A stretch of 7,291 nt of DNA, taken from Oscillospiraceae bacterium (GTDB lineage Bacteria > Bacillota > Clostridia > Oscillospirales > Ruminococcaceae). The notes under the pieces are model-generated. The model was not told the origin of the DNA. It saw only the letters and a list, made by a program, of their open reading frames with translations, and ran no database searches. Positions 7,280-7,291 of this stretch are shown here, one piece after another. The translations under genes were made by a program, and so were the position numbers. The stretch is from contig JAFPXW010000393.1 in the NCBI GenBank assembly GCA_017394565.1, forward strand, positions 1 to 7,291, read 5' to 3'. Each line of letters starts with the position of its first letter. The first letter of the stretch is position 1.

Positions 7280-7291
7280 ATAGCCAAATCC

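Noticed and set aside
5178..7283. A 701-codon open frame on the plus strand covering nearly all of tex.
   Set aside because: Its codons are exact reverse complements of the tex codons, so it stays open simply because tex avoids TTA, CTA and TCA codons. The product is rich in Arg, His and Gln with no recognisable domain, while tex matches its family end to end.
1..7291. CRISPR array, tRNA, rRNA, insertion sequence, or phage attachment site.
   Set aside because: I saw no regularly spaced repeats, cloverleaf or rRNA-like sequence, transposase, integrase or terminal inverted repeats.

Overview
The window looks like a piece of chromosome from a moderately GC-rich Gram-positive anaerobe of the class Clostridia, most plausibly an Oscillospiraceae/Ruminococcus-like gut bacterium. 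This is an inference from four things: strong AGGAGG-type ribosome binding sites, a sortase, a lipoprotein-type solute-binding protein, and a strong codon bias that makes long mirror-image open frames on the opposite strands of the real genes. I cannot name a species.

Layout. Positions 1-381 are AT-rich and non-coding as far as I can support. They hold a hairpin-like inverted repeat (about 203-231) and a cluster of promoter-like elements (265-327), one of which contains a perfect 12-bp palindrome. Two plus-strand genes follow as a tight operon. The first (382-2211) is a membrane diguanylate cyclase with an extracytoplasmic Cache-like sensor, a PAS domain and a catalytically complete GGDEF domain. 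The second (2208-3287) is a TRAP-type (DctP family) solute-binding lipoprotein whose start codon overlaps the cyclase stop codon (ATGA). No TRAP permease genes (dctQ/dctM) follow: a strong, apparently bidirectional terminator (3293-3332) ends the operon at once.

The right part is a convergent minus-strand cluster, read from right to left: tex (7232-5061, RNA-binding transcription accessory protein), a short membrane-anchored sortase of class D/E type (5058-4501), and a four-helix membrane protein with a C-terminal cytoplasmic zinc ribbon (4475-3339). Spacings are 2 and 25 bases, so the three are probably co-transcribed from a promoter near 7251-7279 and stop at the shared terminator.

The most interesting system is the cyclase plus binding-protein pair. 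A translationally coupled binding lipoprotein without a transporter, next to a cyclase with an outside sensor domain, suggests that the binding protein presents a ligand (perhaps an organic acid) to the cyclase and so controls cyclic di-GMP synthesis. Similar logic is known for NspS/MbaA of Vibrio cholerae, ArtI/STM1987 of Salmonella and DctB/DctS of Bacillus, but a DctP-type protein paired with a Cache-PAS-GGDEF cyclase is worth checking as a distinct family.
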